Shown: piece after piece, positions 10,291 to 21,153 of the stretch | Layout of the letters: every line of letters begins with the position of its first letter | Numbering within the stretch: position 1 is the stretch's first letter | Assembly: GCA_036924085.1 (NCBI GenBank) | Contig: JAVGWX010000025.1 | Location: 29,248,450-29,312,449 of the forward strand | Reading direction: 5' to 3' | DNA: 64,000 nucleotides | Source of the DNA: Ariolimax columbianus | Taxonomy: Eukaryota; Mollusca; Gastropoda; Stylommatophora; Arionidae | Translations under genes and position numbers: made by a program | Notes under the pieces: generated by a model | What the model was told of the DNA's origin: nothing | Database searches by the model: none | Seen by the model: only the letters and a program-made list of their open reading frames with translations

Positions 10291-10522
10291 ATTCACTGGC
10301 CAAAATACACTTAACACACGAGGAGGAGGTGTGAGGGGGAACCCACGCGGCATGAGACGAGGAGGCAGAGGTCAAGGCCGAGGTAGGGGAGCTGGCGGCA
10401 GGGGAAGCAACTCTAATGTCAGCGTTCAAGATCTGGACAATCAGCTGGATGAGTATATGGCCAGGTCCAAGTCACATCTAGATGCTGAACTCGATGCATA
10501 CATGACGGAGGTTAACAATTAG
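10291..10522 (+). CDS. CHTOP: CHTOP-like protein, last coding exon (partial gene)
   Basis: The exon starts after the acceptor TTTTAG at 10290, finishing a codon begun in the previous exon, and ends at the TAG at 10520-10522. It encodes an Arg/Gly-rich run (about 35 residues of RGG/GRG repeats, the class of site methylated by PRMT1). After that comes the diagnostic C-terminus DLDNQLDEYM, a short spacer and HLDAELDAYM, which matches the end of animal chromatin target of PRMT1. CHTOP is a nuclear protein of the TREX mRNA-export machinery. Known roles are binding the helicase DDX39B/UAP56 and PRMT1. Only the 3' end of the gene is visible. The N-terminal exons must lie upstream, mostly outside the window or unrecognised. 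Confidence 0.88.
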
Positions 10523-10660
10523 CGGATGCAGTGTGAAGTTATTTTGTGATTGTATGGTGCTCATTTATGAATGTAACATGCTCTGGTCTTGGTTTGCGGG
10601 ACTTCCTCCCTGCGTGAGGTCGCTTCTTTGTCCTCTTTTTTTTAATAGCAGATTACTTAG
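10523..10660 (+). other. Probable CHTOP 3' UTR start
   Basis: Directly follows the CHTOP stop codon. No AATAAA is visible before SINE-like sequence begins near 10660, so the transcript end cannot be placed. Confidence 0.35.
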
Positions 10661-10775
10661 CGAATGTCTTGCTTTTGGCAGCGAAGCTACCAGGTTCAAT
10701 CCCCGGATTCTCCATGCTGTAGTCTACCCAGATGTAAATAGGTACCTGAAGTACAGCTACGGTAAAGGTAGTTCC
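10660..10775 (+). mobile_element. SINE fragment with B-box and conserved core
   Basis: Contains a B-box-like GGTTCAATCCCC at about 10693 and the recurring core CCCAGATGTAAATAGGTACC at about 10728. The A-box part is degraded. Confidence 0.55.
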
Positions 10776-10794
10776 GTGCTGCCTTGGAAGGAAT

Positions 10795-10955
10795 ATCGTC
10801 TTCTTCGTTCGTTCTCAATCTCCCGCTACCGAACCCTGAAAAGGGCTTTGCAAGTAACAGGATGTTGTCCGGAGAATTGAATGTATTGTGTCGTAGTTTA
10901 CAGCTTGCTGTGGTATTTTGACCTTTCGGTCGTCCGACACATCCGTCTTCAGCAG
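10795..10955 (-). mobile_element. SINE-2 3' half
   Basis: Minus-strand SINE-2 from its TTCTTCGTTCGTTCTC end through CCCTGAAAAGGGCTTTGCAA to CACATCCGTC. 5' truncated. Confidence 0.8.
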
Positions 10956-11235
10956 GGGAAGGAATATTAAAGTCCTTATTGTACCGCTTTTTAATGTGGT
11001 GGTCTGACCATTTCCCTTCCCTGATGGTAAACCAGACACCCAGTTATAGAAGAGAATGTACTGCTTTGGTTAGGGAAGAACAATGGTTGTCGCCGCCTCA
11101 TAAAATGTTCAAGTGCAATGAAATCTTTAACACTTTATCTCTGATGGCAGTGTCTGATATTATGGGAACACCGTTACAGGTTTTTTTTTTCTATTGCATG
11201 CCACATTTTACAATTGGTTTGCAAAATCTGCAGTA

Positions 11236-11334
11236 TTCGGCCCGGATCACCATCATTCGGCCCGGATCACCATCATTCGGCCTGGATCACAATCGCTCGG
11301 CCTGGATCACAATCATTCGGCCCGGATCACCATC
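11236..11334 (+). repeat. Minisatellite, 20-bp unit, five copies
   Basis: Five units of 20 bp built on CGGCCCGGATCACCATCATT with C/T and C/A variants. Confidence 0.95.
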
Positions 11335-11845
11335 AAGTCTTTTCCATTGTGGTTGTTCGAAGCTGCTCGTGCCAAGTTGAGTTAACTCTTGGTGGCATTT
11401 CTTTTGTTAGCAGGTTACAGTGGCTTTTCTTGCATCCTTAGGCGTACTTGAGAAGGTGGACCTAAATCCTCTTGTCTGTAGTGCAATGCGGGGCTCTTCA
11501 TTAAACCTTTGAACCCGTGACACCCACATATCAGGTATGTGTAAATACCCCATTCCGCAAGACACCGATGTGACTGGAGGATCATTATTTTAAGAAGTAT
11601 TTTTGGCTGTACCGCTTGGATTTTGGCCATGATATAGTGACGTCTACACGGCACACACCTTTCCGAAAATAACAAATATGGTGTGTGAATATCGAAGCAT
11701 GTCTTCGCAGTGATTTTGATCATTTTGGGATGTAAAATGTACACCACATAATGTATCAAGTAAATTTGGGGAATATATTCCACACTCGACTGAAGTAGAA
11801 ACATTGGAGATTAGCAAGTCAGTCAATTTACCTATTTAACTAAAT
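11335..11845. other. Unassigned stretch
   Basis: A minus-strand open frame (11415-11804, 129 codons) shows no family resemblance. No repeat structure is seen. Confidence 0.4.
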
Positions 11846-11941
11846 TAGCCTTAAGCACGCCCTGTAACACCCTAGCGGACCAACTCTGTAAATTAATTAG
11901 GTCAAATTTTCTTCAAAAATTGTGTGGTGTGCTAAAGGTTA
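11846..11941. mobile_element. Short TTAA-MITE derivative
   Basis: The ends TTAGCCTTAAGCACGCCC and GTGTGCTAAAGGTTAG are inverted repeats of the TTAA-MITE terminus. The inner ATTAATTAGGTCAAATTTT also occurs at the 3' end of the copy ending 17964. It looks like an internally deleted derivative of about 96 bp. Confidence 0.55.
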
Positions 11942-12137
11942 GAGTACACAGTTTTATCATGGTTAATAATAATAATGTTCGCATACGCATCTAAGGCTCG
12001 TTATGTCGAACGACCACTACCATGTCCAACTGCTGAGGCTTGTTCATGTGTAGTGTGTCGACCGAAATCCCTACAGACTCTCCAAATAGGGCTGAATACT
12101 CCACTGCCTCGGGATAACGGCAGCGAGGGGTGTGTGT

Positions 12138-12494
12138 TGTCTTCTTCTTCTTCGTTCGTTCTCAATCTCCCACTACCAAACCCTGAAAGGGCTTAAGTAG
12201 CAGAATGTAGTCCAGAGAACGGAATGCGTTGTCGTAGTTTACAGCTTGACTGCGATATTTGCACCTTTCAGTCCAACACATCCGACTTCAGCAAGCATTT
12301 TTTGAGTAAGTGAGCATTCCCTCTTCGATCCCTTCTCCTTAGCCAGTCTGCCCTGCTGCAGCCTGTAATCCAGGATCACCGCGTGGAGGTGTAGAAGGGT
12401 CTTGACAGCTCTGGTTAGCTGGCCCTGACGGGAGCAGTCAGCTATGGGTCGCTGACCACTGCAGCTCATGCGCTGCTCATCATCTTGATCCCTG
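12138..12494 (-). mobile_element. SINE-2, full length
   Basis: Minus-strand SINE-2 from the TTCTTCTTCTTCG tail complement to CATCATCTTGATCCC, with all internal blocks (CCCTGAAAGGGCTTAAG, TTGCACCTTTCAGTCC, CAGTCTGCCCTGCTGCAGCC). Confidence 0.9.
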
Positions 12495-12639
12495 GTAGCT
12501 TTTAAGCCAGAATTGAGTGTTCATGCTTACTTCCACTCCTCACTATGACAGTATTTGGTACCCAAATGAAATTCGAAGCTCGTCAAAATTGTCTACAAAT
12601 TGTTAGCTGTAAGCACCTCTGCTCCGCTTTCCATTGCTG

Positions 12640-12960
12640 TCCGTATAAGCTTCTGGCTCTCTTAGCTTGTTGGTCTTTATTCTTGCTTCTCCTTATATGG
12701 TGTTTAGTTTCCGGGTCGTTGGTTATTGATCCAGTGGGCTCCGGCTCTTTGAGCCAATGCCATAAAGTGGTTTCTGCAAGTCGTTTGTGAGCTGTTATTT
12801 AGTTCGATGCAGGGTGTTCCATTTGTCTAGCATCGGAGGAATAAGCTCTTTCCTAACGACATCAAGCCCCGGAGTCCCTAAAAGAGAGTGTTTAACAGTT
12901 TTGTATGAATGTGTGCACATCGCTGTGGTTTGTGCCTGATAAACCGCTCCTCCAGTCGAC
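12640..12960 (-). pseudogene. LINE C-terminal fragment, copy 1
   Basis: Diverged relative of the clearer copy at 13485-13735. The minus strand shows remnants of an HTVKHSLLG-like stretch and an ELIPPM-like stretch. Frame-broken. Confidence 0.6.
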
Positions 12961-13004
12961 TCAACTGTAAATGGGTACCTGACGTATGAGTTGGGGAAGG
13001 TTCT

Positions 13005-13378
13005 TAGTCGGCCTGTACTTCTGGGGGGGGGGGGGGGGGGGCAGATGCCCCTGTGCAGGTCTCAGCTCTGGTATGAGCTGGATCTAGCCAGGAGAAGGGT
13101 TTCCTGCTTAGCGGGCTAGGCTCGAGCAGCTTAATACTCCACTGTGTTGGAACAAGCGCTTACAGAGGTTGGTTACCGCTGTGCATCTTAATAGACTCAA
13201 ACACTAGCGCAAAGTAGATCCGCAGCCTGTTAGGCACCATCTATGCTGCTTTAAACAAACCACCTAACCATGGCCGGTGTTATGCCATCTCACACGGTTA
13301 GTCGCCTCTTACGACAGGATCTCTGTGAGGAAGTGGTGCTATTCTTGTCCTACACAAAGACCCCCAACAGACCATTCT
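13005..13378 (+). repeat. Dispersed repeat R-D, copy 1 (with poly-G)
   Basis: About 370 bp is matched at 55836-56180: GGCTAGGCTCGAGCAGCT, TAATAGACTCAAACACTAG, CCGCAGCCTGTTAGGC, then GTGGTGCTATTCTTGTCC and ACACAAAGACCCC. Partial copies lie at 61445-61510 (3' end) and 63389-63445. A pure G run sits at 13022-13041. No coding capacity was seen. Confidence 0.8.
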
Positions 13379-13484
13379 ATGGTTAGTGGGAACTCTGCTG
13401 TAAAGATGCATGTTTTGCACACGATCGAAGACCACCTGCCATTTTTGTCTTAGCATCTCGGAGAGATGGGACAAAATTTGTCTG

Positions 13485-13735
13485 ATTGGTTGGTTATTTA
13501 TCCAGCTGGCTATGGGCTCCTGCCCTACAGCCCAATGCCATATAGTGGTGTTTGTGAGCTGTTGATTAGTTCAGCACAGAGTCTTCCTTTTTGTCTAGCC
13601 TCGGAGGAAGAAGCTCTTTTCTAACACTGGCAAGCGGCGAACACTCAAAAAGATGGTGTTCAACAGTTAAATAGGGATGTGTGCACAACCAGCACTCTGG
13701 AGTATGTTCTGGTTGGAATTTGTTCGAGTGATTGT
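13485..13735 (-). pseudogene. LINE C-terminal fragment, copy 2
   Basis: The minus strand encodes PECWLCTHPYLTVEHHLFEC (a Cys-x2-Cys, His, Cys zinc-binding pattern) followed by SVRKELLPP. This is typical of the extreme C-terminus of non-LTR retrotransposon proteins. Confidence 0.7.
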
Positions 13736-13869
13736 TAAATTCCATATGTTGTGTACAAAGCTGGAAAATGGTTCTTTACTTTATCAGGAGGTTCATGTTG
13801 TCTTTGGGATGGTCATATATTTGTAGATTTCTCTCCCCGTATTCTAATTGTCCATATTCTTCTGCATTC

Positions 13870-13974
13870 GCTTTGCAGGTAGCAGGATTAGAACGGAGTG
13901 CGTATTGTTGTTAGTTTACAGCTTCACTGTGATATTTGCACCTTTCGGTCCGACACATCCGTCTTCGGCAGCAT
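13870..13974 (-). mobile_element. SINE-2 fragment
   Basis: Internal SINE-2 segment on the minus strand: AGGTAGCAGGATTAGAACGG, GATATTTGCACCTTTCGG and CACATCCGTCTTCGGC. Confidence 0.75.
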
Positions 13975-14544
13975 TGTCCATCTATTCAGCCAAGCCTCTG
14001 TTCGGTCTTCAGTAGTTTGACTGTGTGCTTGTTGTTCTTGATCTGACCCAATTTTGATATGTCCAGTGAGTTTGTCCTTCTTTCCATCGATAACTCTAAT
14101 GTTCCATATTCCAAAATTCTTAGATTCTAATTCATGCTAGTTTATCGTCTTTAAATTCTGTTCCATTTGCTTTCTGTGCATGCTTGTAATTAAGTGTACA
14201 GACAGATAAAGACGTGATTGACTGTTGTGTCCTTACGTGGGGGAGGGGCTGCCTCCATACATCCCACCGCTACTGGTTTACTGCTGTTCATCGGATGTGG
14301 ACAGCTTACCTTCAAATAAAGAGACCATTCAGCTATCCACCACCCCGCTGACATGCCTGATAGGAGGACATGTTCCGCGCCCAATAAGATCTCACTATCA
14401 CATAATAAAAATCATTTTGATGTTTATTACGACATTAGAATTTGTTCGATTATCTTTGTTGCCTCTTTTAATTTTTTTAAATGTACGTACAGTTAAAAAT
14501 TATTTTCATTAAGTTGCTTTGAAATTTTATAGTAAGTATTCTTA
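13975..14544. other. Unassigned stretch
   Basis: Possible decayed LINE sequence. No convincing frame or repeat was recognised. Confidence 0.35.
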
Positions 14545-14772
14545 TTCTTACATTGTTTCGTCGTTTGATGCAATATCTGCATCTTTTGGCCCAACACATC
14601 GGTTTCAGGTGGGTTTTTTTTTTGTGGGTGTCATGTCTGTCTCTTCACTGCAATCCCTTTTCTCTTAGCCAGACTACACTAGTGCAGCCTGTTTCTAGGG
14701 CCGTCGCTTGTAGGCGGAATAGGGTCGTGGTTTGCTGCTGACCCTGATGCATGCAGTCAGCTCATTCACTGT
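14545..14772 (-). mobile_element. SINE-2-related, divergent subfamily
   Basis: Same order of blocks as SINE-2 on the minus strand (GCAATATCTGCATCTTTTGG, CTTAGCCAGACTACACTAGT, then AGTCAGCTCATTCACTG), but clearly diverged and shorter. Confidence 0.65.
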
Positions 14773-14859
14773 ACCGCAACTTTGAAAGTATAGTACTAAC
14801 AAGGAACATAATTTGAAATATTGCTCTATTGAAGACTTGGCCTCTCCCATTGGGTGTTC

Positions 14860-15620
14860 TTGTTGTTAATGCCCACAATGAGTAAGTTTATTCTTCTGTG
14901 CTTCCTTGAAAAGGTCATTAAGTGGTAGGCTGTAGTAGCTGTCCTCACATCCCGAGCGTTTCTTCTTCGTACGCTGTCAGACGTCAACTTGAATTTGTTT
15001 GAAGAAAGCAGCTGTCATCCTGAGGCTGTCGACAATACCATAGATCTTGTCTAGTGTTGGCACTGGTGATGGCCACATGAGCTTTCTCTGGTCCTCTTAT
15101 GTTGGGCAATTTTGCAGCAGATGTTCAGCGGTCATTTTCCCTGTACCACAGGTGCATTCGTCAGTGCCACCTATCTTCAATTTATTGAATAGATGGTACC
15201 TCAGACTGTTGTGGCCTGTGCGGAGTCTGAAGACCACGACTTGCTATCTTCTGTTCAACTGGTAGTAGGCATCATTTTTTGTGTAGCCAGTATGTTCTGT
15301 TTCCCATTTGGCCATGTATCTGGCCCTAATAAACCTTTTGGACTCTTCGTAGGTCACACTAGGATCTGGTTGTAGTAGTCTTGCACCTTCTTTTGTCAGT
15401 CTGTCTGCCTCCTCATTGCCTTGGATGTTACAGTGGGATGGAACCCACTGTACCACTACTCTTTTTGGTGCGGACTGCTGGCATAGTTGACAGAGTACTG
15501 CTCTTAAATCATTAAGTTCAGTATTTTTCTGGCATCCCGAGCGTTTGAAAAGCTGTGGGGGATCAGCTAAGACCTTCATGAACATCACTGGACTAGAAGC
15601 ATAGTATCAGTTGATCGAAG
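14860..15620 (+). repeat. Dispersed repeat R-B, split by a LINE-R insertion
   Basis: R-B begins with a TGCCCACAATGAGTAAG block and a degenerate GAAAAGGTCATTAAGTGG. It reaches CACATCCCGAGCG, is interrupted at 14962-15532, and resumes with GCGTTTGAAAAGCTGTGG. Confidence 0.7.
14962..15532 (-). mobile_element. LINE-R 5'-truncated insertion with 14-bp TSD
   Basis: The insert is flanked by a perfect 14-bp duplication CATCCCGAGCGTTT (14948-14961 and 15533-15546). On the minus strand it encodes the RNase H end (WVPSHCNIQGNEEADRLTKE), the linker KWETEHTGYTKNDAYYQLNR, and the CCHC C-terminus, with a few frame breaks. Its 3' end is GACAGCGTACGAAGAAG. It is one of the cleanest insertions defining the LINE-R 3' end. 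Confidence 0.92.
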
Positions 15621-16305
15621 AAGAAGAGAATGGGCCATGCCCTGAAAGAAGCGACATACATTGAAATAGTGAAAATATCATATATTACTCTCGTGGTTCT
15701 CCCATTATAGTATCAGTGGACATAGTAGGGGTCATACATCCGAGAGTACATGAGCTCATCTCTCAAGAAATAATAGCGCGGAAGAAGGGGTGATTCGAAT
15801 CTCACAAGTTTCAAGCATACTCTGGTCTCGAAGTTTGTCGGTGACGGAAGATAAATTCTGAGGTCACATGTACATACTATGCATGTAGAACAGCGTTCTT
15901 CAGCCTTTTTATACCTTGCGGCCACTTTTGTAAGGGTGACATTTTTCTTACCGCCTATTGAAATGTAGCTATCGTCCACTGAGTCTGTGTATTTTCTATG
16001 TTTTTAATGCAGCATGTAAATAATCTGCTACCGCCCACCTGAAAGCTAAAATTGTCCGCTAGTGGACGGTAACGACCAGGTTTAGGAGCACTGTTGTAGA
16101 AGAACCCTTGGCAGTGGAAAGTTGAAAAGAAATCGCTGTTAGTCGTTGTCAGGGCAAAAAGGCCGTAGGTAAAAAAAATTCCTACCCAATAATCACTTGC
16201 ATGATCGTCGTAAGGGACAGCCCCTCCATCATACAAAGACCTCTACGTCCCTACAAAGGTAGAAGAGGAGTGACTAAGTCAAGTGTATATTTTTACTTTT
16301 TGCCT
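15621..16305. other. Unassigned stretch
   Basis: Contains a short inverted motif around 16043-16075 (ATTGTCCGCTAGTGGACGGT). No gene or known repeat was recognised. Minus-strand open frames (15713-15979, 15955-16236) are not family-like. Confidence 0.4.
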
Positions 16306-16309
16306 TATC

Positions 16310-16530
16310 TTATTTCTATATTCCCAAAGGTGGTGTGCGTTGCTCTATGTTTTTATTTTGCGTCTATCGGCCCAGTGCATTCGACTTAGCATGCATTTTA
16401 TGTAAGGGTCTGCTTCCTCCTGCATTTTCTAAGGGTTTGTTTCCCGGAGTAACGGCGGGTGATGGGTAGCTAACCCAGCATCTTCGGATTGTGAGCCGTG
16501 TCACTTAACATCTAACCCACGCCTTCCCAA
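16310..16530 (-). mobile_element. SINE-1 copy
   Basis: Minus-strand SINE-1 with 3' domain (GGTGTGCGTTGCTCTATG), body and a degraded head with a mutated B-box. Confidence 0.85.
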
Positions 16531-16837
16531 GTGAGTGTCATAGGGATAGAGACATTGCTTCCCTTTGCAAAAGGGCCATGTTCTCCACATGCTCCAGATG
16601 TCCCGCCTGTAAATGGCTACCTGGTTTGCTGTTAGTGTAGGAAGGAATTTGGCTACCACACTTCATAAATAGCAGAAGCTCAATGAAGTCCAGCAGTTCA
16701 TTTTCTCCGGCATTATCAACTTTGAAACAACATTTTCCTCTATGTTGTATTAAAACTTACAAATAATCTTCTTTTTGCTAAGAGGGTAAGTCAGTAAATA
16801 GGTCACAAACTGATATGGGATATCTGAAAAACGTAGT

Positions 16838-17020
16838 TAGTTGTTTGCCAACAATGAGTAGAGTACTCTTTTGTGCGCCCTGAAAAGGACGTAAAATGGT
16901 GGGTTGCAATAGCTTTCCTCGCATCCCGAGCGTGTTGATGAAGATTAACTGTGGTCCTCCAGGCAGTTGTGCTATGCTTGGATACCACTGCGTGTCATTC
17001 ACTATTACAGGGATCGATGT
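16838..17020 (+). repeat. Dispersed repeat R-B copy
   Basis: CGCCCTGAAAAGGACGTAAA, GCATCCCGAGCGTG and TCCTCCAGGCAGTTGTGC match the copy at 3698-3960. Confidence 0.75.
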
Positions 17021-17280
17021 AGTTAGTAGTTTCTAAAGTTATCACTAGGTGGCGGCAGCATCCAATTTTGTGATTACCGTATGTAGTAGACGCTTGGTGT
17101 CGTATGCACATGCGCAGCTCAGATATAAAATAGCGTTCATGGTCACAGTCTACAATCAAATAAAAGTGGGATGATGTTTTGGGCAGAAGGATTTTCTGCA
17201 AAGGATATTCATAAGGAAATGCCGCCCGTTTACGGTGAGAAATGCTCGCCGCGTAAAGTGGCGCATTGCTAGTTGATAAA
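17021..17280 (+). pseudogene. Mariner transposase 5' fragment
   Basis: About 130 bp of terminal noncoding sequence precedes a plus-strand reading FWAEGFSAKDIHKEM, then VYGEKCSPRKV. This is the N-terminal helix-turn-helix (HTH_48 type) of a mariner transposase. It stops after about 30 codons, just before a TTAA-MITE. No catalytic domain follows. Confidence 0.7.
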
Positions 17281-17297
17281 TTTTCTCAACTGGGTTC

Positions 17298-17964
17298 TTA
17301 ACCTTCAGCATGCCCCAGTCCAGATCATCTTGACACACTCGTCCTACAAAAACGGTGTACGGAAAAAAAAATTATTTTTTGAACGGAGTCACTCCCGACA
17401 GCCATTTTTTACTGCTGAATACATACTCCATATATACACGATATTTTGCCGGTTAAAGTATCGTATGTGCGATTACAAATGGCTTCTGAACAGTTTTAAT
17501 TTTGTAAACGCCGTTTGGAGCAAGCCGACTTTTTGCGAAAGGGGAAGTAGGTTGTTGGGAAAGATCTTTATCGCGTAGATCTGTTTATTTTGTTTGTTTA
17601 GATGAAAGAACTACGTTTGAATTGGAAACTAACAGTTGTATCGATATTGTAAACACAGTATCGATACGTTGTTATGGTTTTCTATCGGAGCGACTAGTCC
17701 TAGCGGTCGAGCCAAAATTTTTTCCTAGATTTTCATAAATTTTAACTTCATCTTTTTGTATCTCAAAAAGTAACAAACACACAACAAAAACAATAACATC
17801 CACATGTTCGTTATGCAATTGTGTGTCTACACGCAAGAAAATCATATTTATTGACAAACAAACATAAAAGTTACAAATTTTGAAAGACACTACCATAGCG
17901 ACAAATTCCGAAAATTAATTAGGTCAAATTTTTTTCCAAAAAAACCCGGCGTAAAGAAGGTTAA
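17298..17964. mobile_element. TTAA-MITE copy 1
   Basis: 667 bp bounded by TTAA at 17298-17301 and 17961-17964. Terminal inverted repeats start TTAACCTTCAGCATGCCC on the left, and the right end reads GTAAAGAAGGTTAA. The inside includes ACGATATTTTGCCGGTTAAA, GGGAAAGATCTTTATCGCGT and AACACAGTATCGATACGTTG. No transposase frame was seen. TTAA targets are typical of piggyBac-type elements. Confidence 0.8.
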
Positions 17965-18273
17965 ATTGCTGATGAAGCTTGACCTGGTCATCCTGATTGG
18001 ATTGCAACAGAAACATCTATGTGGCGGGTGAGGGAGATGACATCATTTGAGCTGGCAGACGAGTAGCGTTTGCAATAGGGTGTTTGCATAGTTTAGCCTA
18101 CAGCATAATCCCACCTTGATGGGCGACATTTGGCTGAGGCAGCAGGCCAAAGACTTCTGTGCTGCAGATTTTTGTGCACTGATAAAGCAATGAGGTTAAG
18201 TGTATCAATGTTGGTGGAAATTATGTTGATTAATAATGGAAATTGTATATGGTTTTCTAGTTCGAATTTCATT
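17965..18273. other. Spacer between two TTAA-MITEs
   Basis: About 310 bp with no recognised gene or repeat. Confidence 0.4.
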
Positions 18274-18938
18274 TTAACCTTTATCACTCCGCAGGCCGTC
18301 TGATACGCCCTGCTCGTCACACTTTAAAAAAAAAAAATTTTTGACATTTTTTTTCTCTAAGTACGGAGACCCTAACCGAAAGCCATTTTTATACTGCTGG
18401 ATTCGTCACGTTCATCTACACACGCTTTTTGCCGGTAAAAGTATCGAATGTTAGATTACAAATGGCTTTTGAACGATTTTTTTTTTTTTTTTCGCCGAAT
18501 GGAGCAGGCCGACTTTTTAGGGGAAAGGTAAAGTAGGTTGTTGGGAAAGATCTTTATCTTGTAAATCTGTTTATTTTATTTGTTTAGATGAAAGAACTAC
18601 GCTTGAATTGGAAACTAACAGTTGTGTCGATATTGTAAACACAGTATCGATTCTTTGTTATGGTTTCCATGGTTTTCTATCGGAGCGACTAGGCCTAGTC
18701 GGGCGAGTCAAAATATTAAAATTTTTTCAAAAAATTTCACATTCATCTTCTTGTATCTCAGAAACTAACAAACACACAACAACAACAATAACATCAAGTT
18801 CTTTATTCAATTGTGTCTCTAAACACAAGAAAATCATATTTATTGACCAACAAACAGAACAGTTACAATTTTTGAAAGTTGCAAAATTGAAAAATGTGAA
18901 AAATTTTCAAAAATTTAATGCGGACGGGTACAGGTTAA
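18274..18938. mobile_element. TTAA-MITE copy 2
   Basis: 665 bp bounded by TTAA at 18274-18277 and 18935-18938, same orientation as copy 1. The ends TTAACCTTTATCACTCCG and CGGACGGGTACAGGTTAA are inverted repeats. The interior is strongly similar to copy 1 (AAAGATCTTTATCTTGTAAA, GAAAGAACTACG, TAACAGTTGTGTCGATATTG). The 114-codon plus-strand frame at 18608 is not supported as coding. Confidence 0.8.
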
Positions 18939-19370
18939 ATAACTTATTGTGACCCATTTACTGACTTTCCCCTGTACTAGTTTAAAAAAAGGCCACTACT
19001 GTATGAGGCTCCTTACAGGAAGTCTGCTCTAAAGCAGTTATGGCTTCTGTAACAAATTGTTTTACATGACGAGGTTGCTGACCTAATGCTCAACATTCTT
19101 TAGTCACCTTTTTTTTGCCTTCTGATTTCCACGAGGGAATTGGCAGAAATGAGAATAGAACAACTGCCACACTCTAGGAGCATGTCGCAAGAAGCGACTA
19201 ATGGTATAGTCTAATTCCTCTTATGGTAGAAGACATTCCAATTCATGTCATACACATCCACCATTGGCACCGATCATTAGCCTGATGAATGCGCTTTTCT
19301 ATAAGACTTTAGAAACTATACACCAAATATATAGACATATGATAACGGAATGAAATATGAATTACTTTTT
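18939..19370. other. Unassigned stretch
   Basis: AT-rich. No gene or repeat recognised. Confidence 0.4.
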
Positions 19371-19898
19371 TTTTAACTTATATCTTTATCCTGAAAAAGA
19401 CATTGTGTCATAGTTTACAACAATTCTGCAATGTCTGCACTTTTCGGGCAGACACATCTGGTTTCAGCTGGCTTTTTTGGGTACCTGGTTTGCTTTCCCA
19501 CTCCGATCCCTATTCGTCGTCGTTCGGGATCCTTTGGTCATTCTATATTTGCAGGCCAGTCGTCATCGTGAAGTCTGTATTTTTGCCAGGTTGGAGCAGC
19601 TGCCCCACAGCTCCGTCACCTTCTCGCCAGGTCTGGTATCTCATCTCACTATAAAGTGGGCATTCCTGTAGAATGTGTTCAGGATTCTGGCCCCCCCCCC
19701 CCCCTGCTTCACGTGGGCACTCGTCTGTGTGTGAGATCTTAAATCTGTGTAGATGTTGATCCCTATCCTCATAGCCAGTCTGTTTCCAGAATCTGCTATG
19801 TGGAGGCGGAATAGAGTCTTGATCAGTTCTGGTTCTCTGGCCCTGGTGGAAACATCCAGCGATGAGTTGTTGGCTGCTGTCGACTCATTCACCCCCGC
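19371..19898 (-). mobile_element. Composite of divergent SINE-2 and LINE C-terminus
   Basis: Both ends match the divergent SINE-2 subfamily on the minus strand (GATATCTTT/ACAATTCTGCAATGTCTGC at 19420; CAGCGATGAGTTGTTGGC at 19857). The middle, about 19570-19760, encodes a minus-strand LINE C-terminus (ISHTDECPREA, ARILNTFYRNAHF) containing a pure C run at 19691-19704. It is likely a LINE fragment inside or beside a SINE. Confidence 0.55.
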
Positions 19899-20221
19899 TT
19901 ATGGATGTGAATCACGAGGCAATGTCCCAGAAAACGTAGCTCTAAGCCTCAGAAGTAAATCCAAGGATAGTGGTCAAAGTAACAAGAAAAGACGAGGCCT
20001 GCGAAGACCAACCCTTGCAGACTATTAAAGCAATCTTAATTTCAGTGGTCTGGTCATGAAAGCAGATCAGCTACCTACAGTCATTGGAAGCACAAAGCCA
20101 AGTATCCAGGAGGCTCTTCCTGAACGACCCATAATCCGTTTGGATGGCAATATAAAAGTCTATAGGAGGCCCTGGACTACATTGGACCCAGGCTAAGAGG
20201 GTGGCAGCAGATAAAATAGCC

Positions 20222-20515
20222 GGAAGTTCTTTCTGGCAACCTTTACACCCCCAGGACAAAAGTGGAACGACTAAGGGAATGTGGTAGAAGACTCTACACC
20301 CCCAGGACAAAAGTGGAACGACTAAGTGACTCTACACCACCAGGACTAAAGTGGAACGACTAAGTGACTCTACACCACCAGGACTAAAGTGGAACGACTA
20401 AGTGACTCTACACCACCAGGACTAAAGTGGAACGACTAAGTGACTCTACACCACCAGGACTAAAGTGGAACGACTAAATGGATATGGTAGAAGACTCTAC
20501 ACCCCAGGGTAAAAC
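20222..20515 (+). repeat. Minisatellite, 38-bp unit
   Basis: About seven units of 38 bp contain GACTCTACACCACCAGGACT and AAAGTGGAACGACTAAG. Outer units are longer and diverged; inner units are almost identical. Confidence 0.92.
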
Positions 20516-20532
20516 GGGAGTGATTAAGTAAA

Positions 20533-20806
20533 GAAGTAAGGTAAAGTTAACCCATAGTATTACTGCCGTAGGGGTGTGAGGTGTTAGCGATCTCACATTT
20601 CAAAGGTTCGGCTATATGAGGGCGGTAGCCATCTCTTCTCCCTCGCCGCTTTTACTTCCCGGACTGATCCGGTACCCATTTAAGGCAGGGTTTACCCGGG
20701 ATCCATTGCAGTCTGAAAAAACACTACCGCCTCAACTGGGGAATGAACCCAGGACCACTCAGATGCGAAGCCAGTGCGCTAACCACTGCGCTACGCAGCT
20801 CCCTCC
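20533..20806 (-). mobile_element. SINE-3 copy
   Basis: Minus-strand counterpart of the 6468 copy. The head at 20760-20806 (A-box GCGCAGTGGTTAGCGCACTG, B-box region near 20738), the GGTACC core near 20670 and a TTTACTTTAC-type tail complement near 20540. Confidence 0.9.
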
Positions 20807-21112
20807 GACTAAGTAAGATAGATTATAATTTCCCTGAAGTTCTAAAGAAGAAATAGCCTTGAACTCTTTGATGAAGGGGCAGCGGCTCTATTCCTTTCTC
20901 CCAAAGAGGGACACACAAAGGGGGTAAAGAATAATTGCCAACAAATAATTAAAGTATGGCATCTGTAGCAAGTACACATTTTTTTGTGTGAGTGGAAAAT
21001 GCTTGTCCTTCATTTATAATAAGCGTTTGATTGTCAAGTTCATTAAAATGTACATTTTCATAACAACTCATTGAAAGTTTGTTTTTTTGTTTTATATCAC
21101 TTGAAAATATTG

Positions 21113-21116
<4 letters not shown>
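20807..21116. other. Unassigned stretch
   Basis: AT-rich. Nothing recognised. Confidence 0.4.
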
Positions 21117-21153
<37 letters not shown>

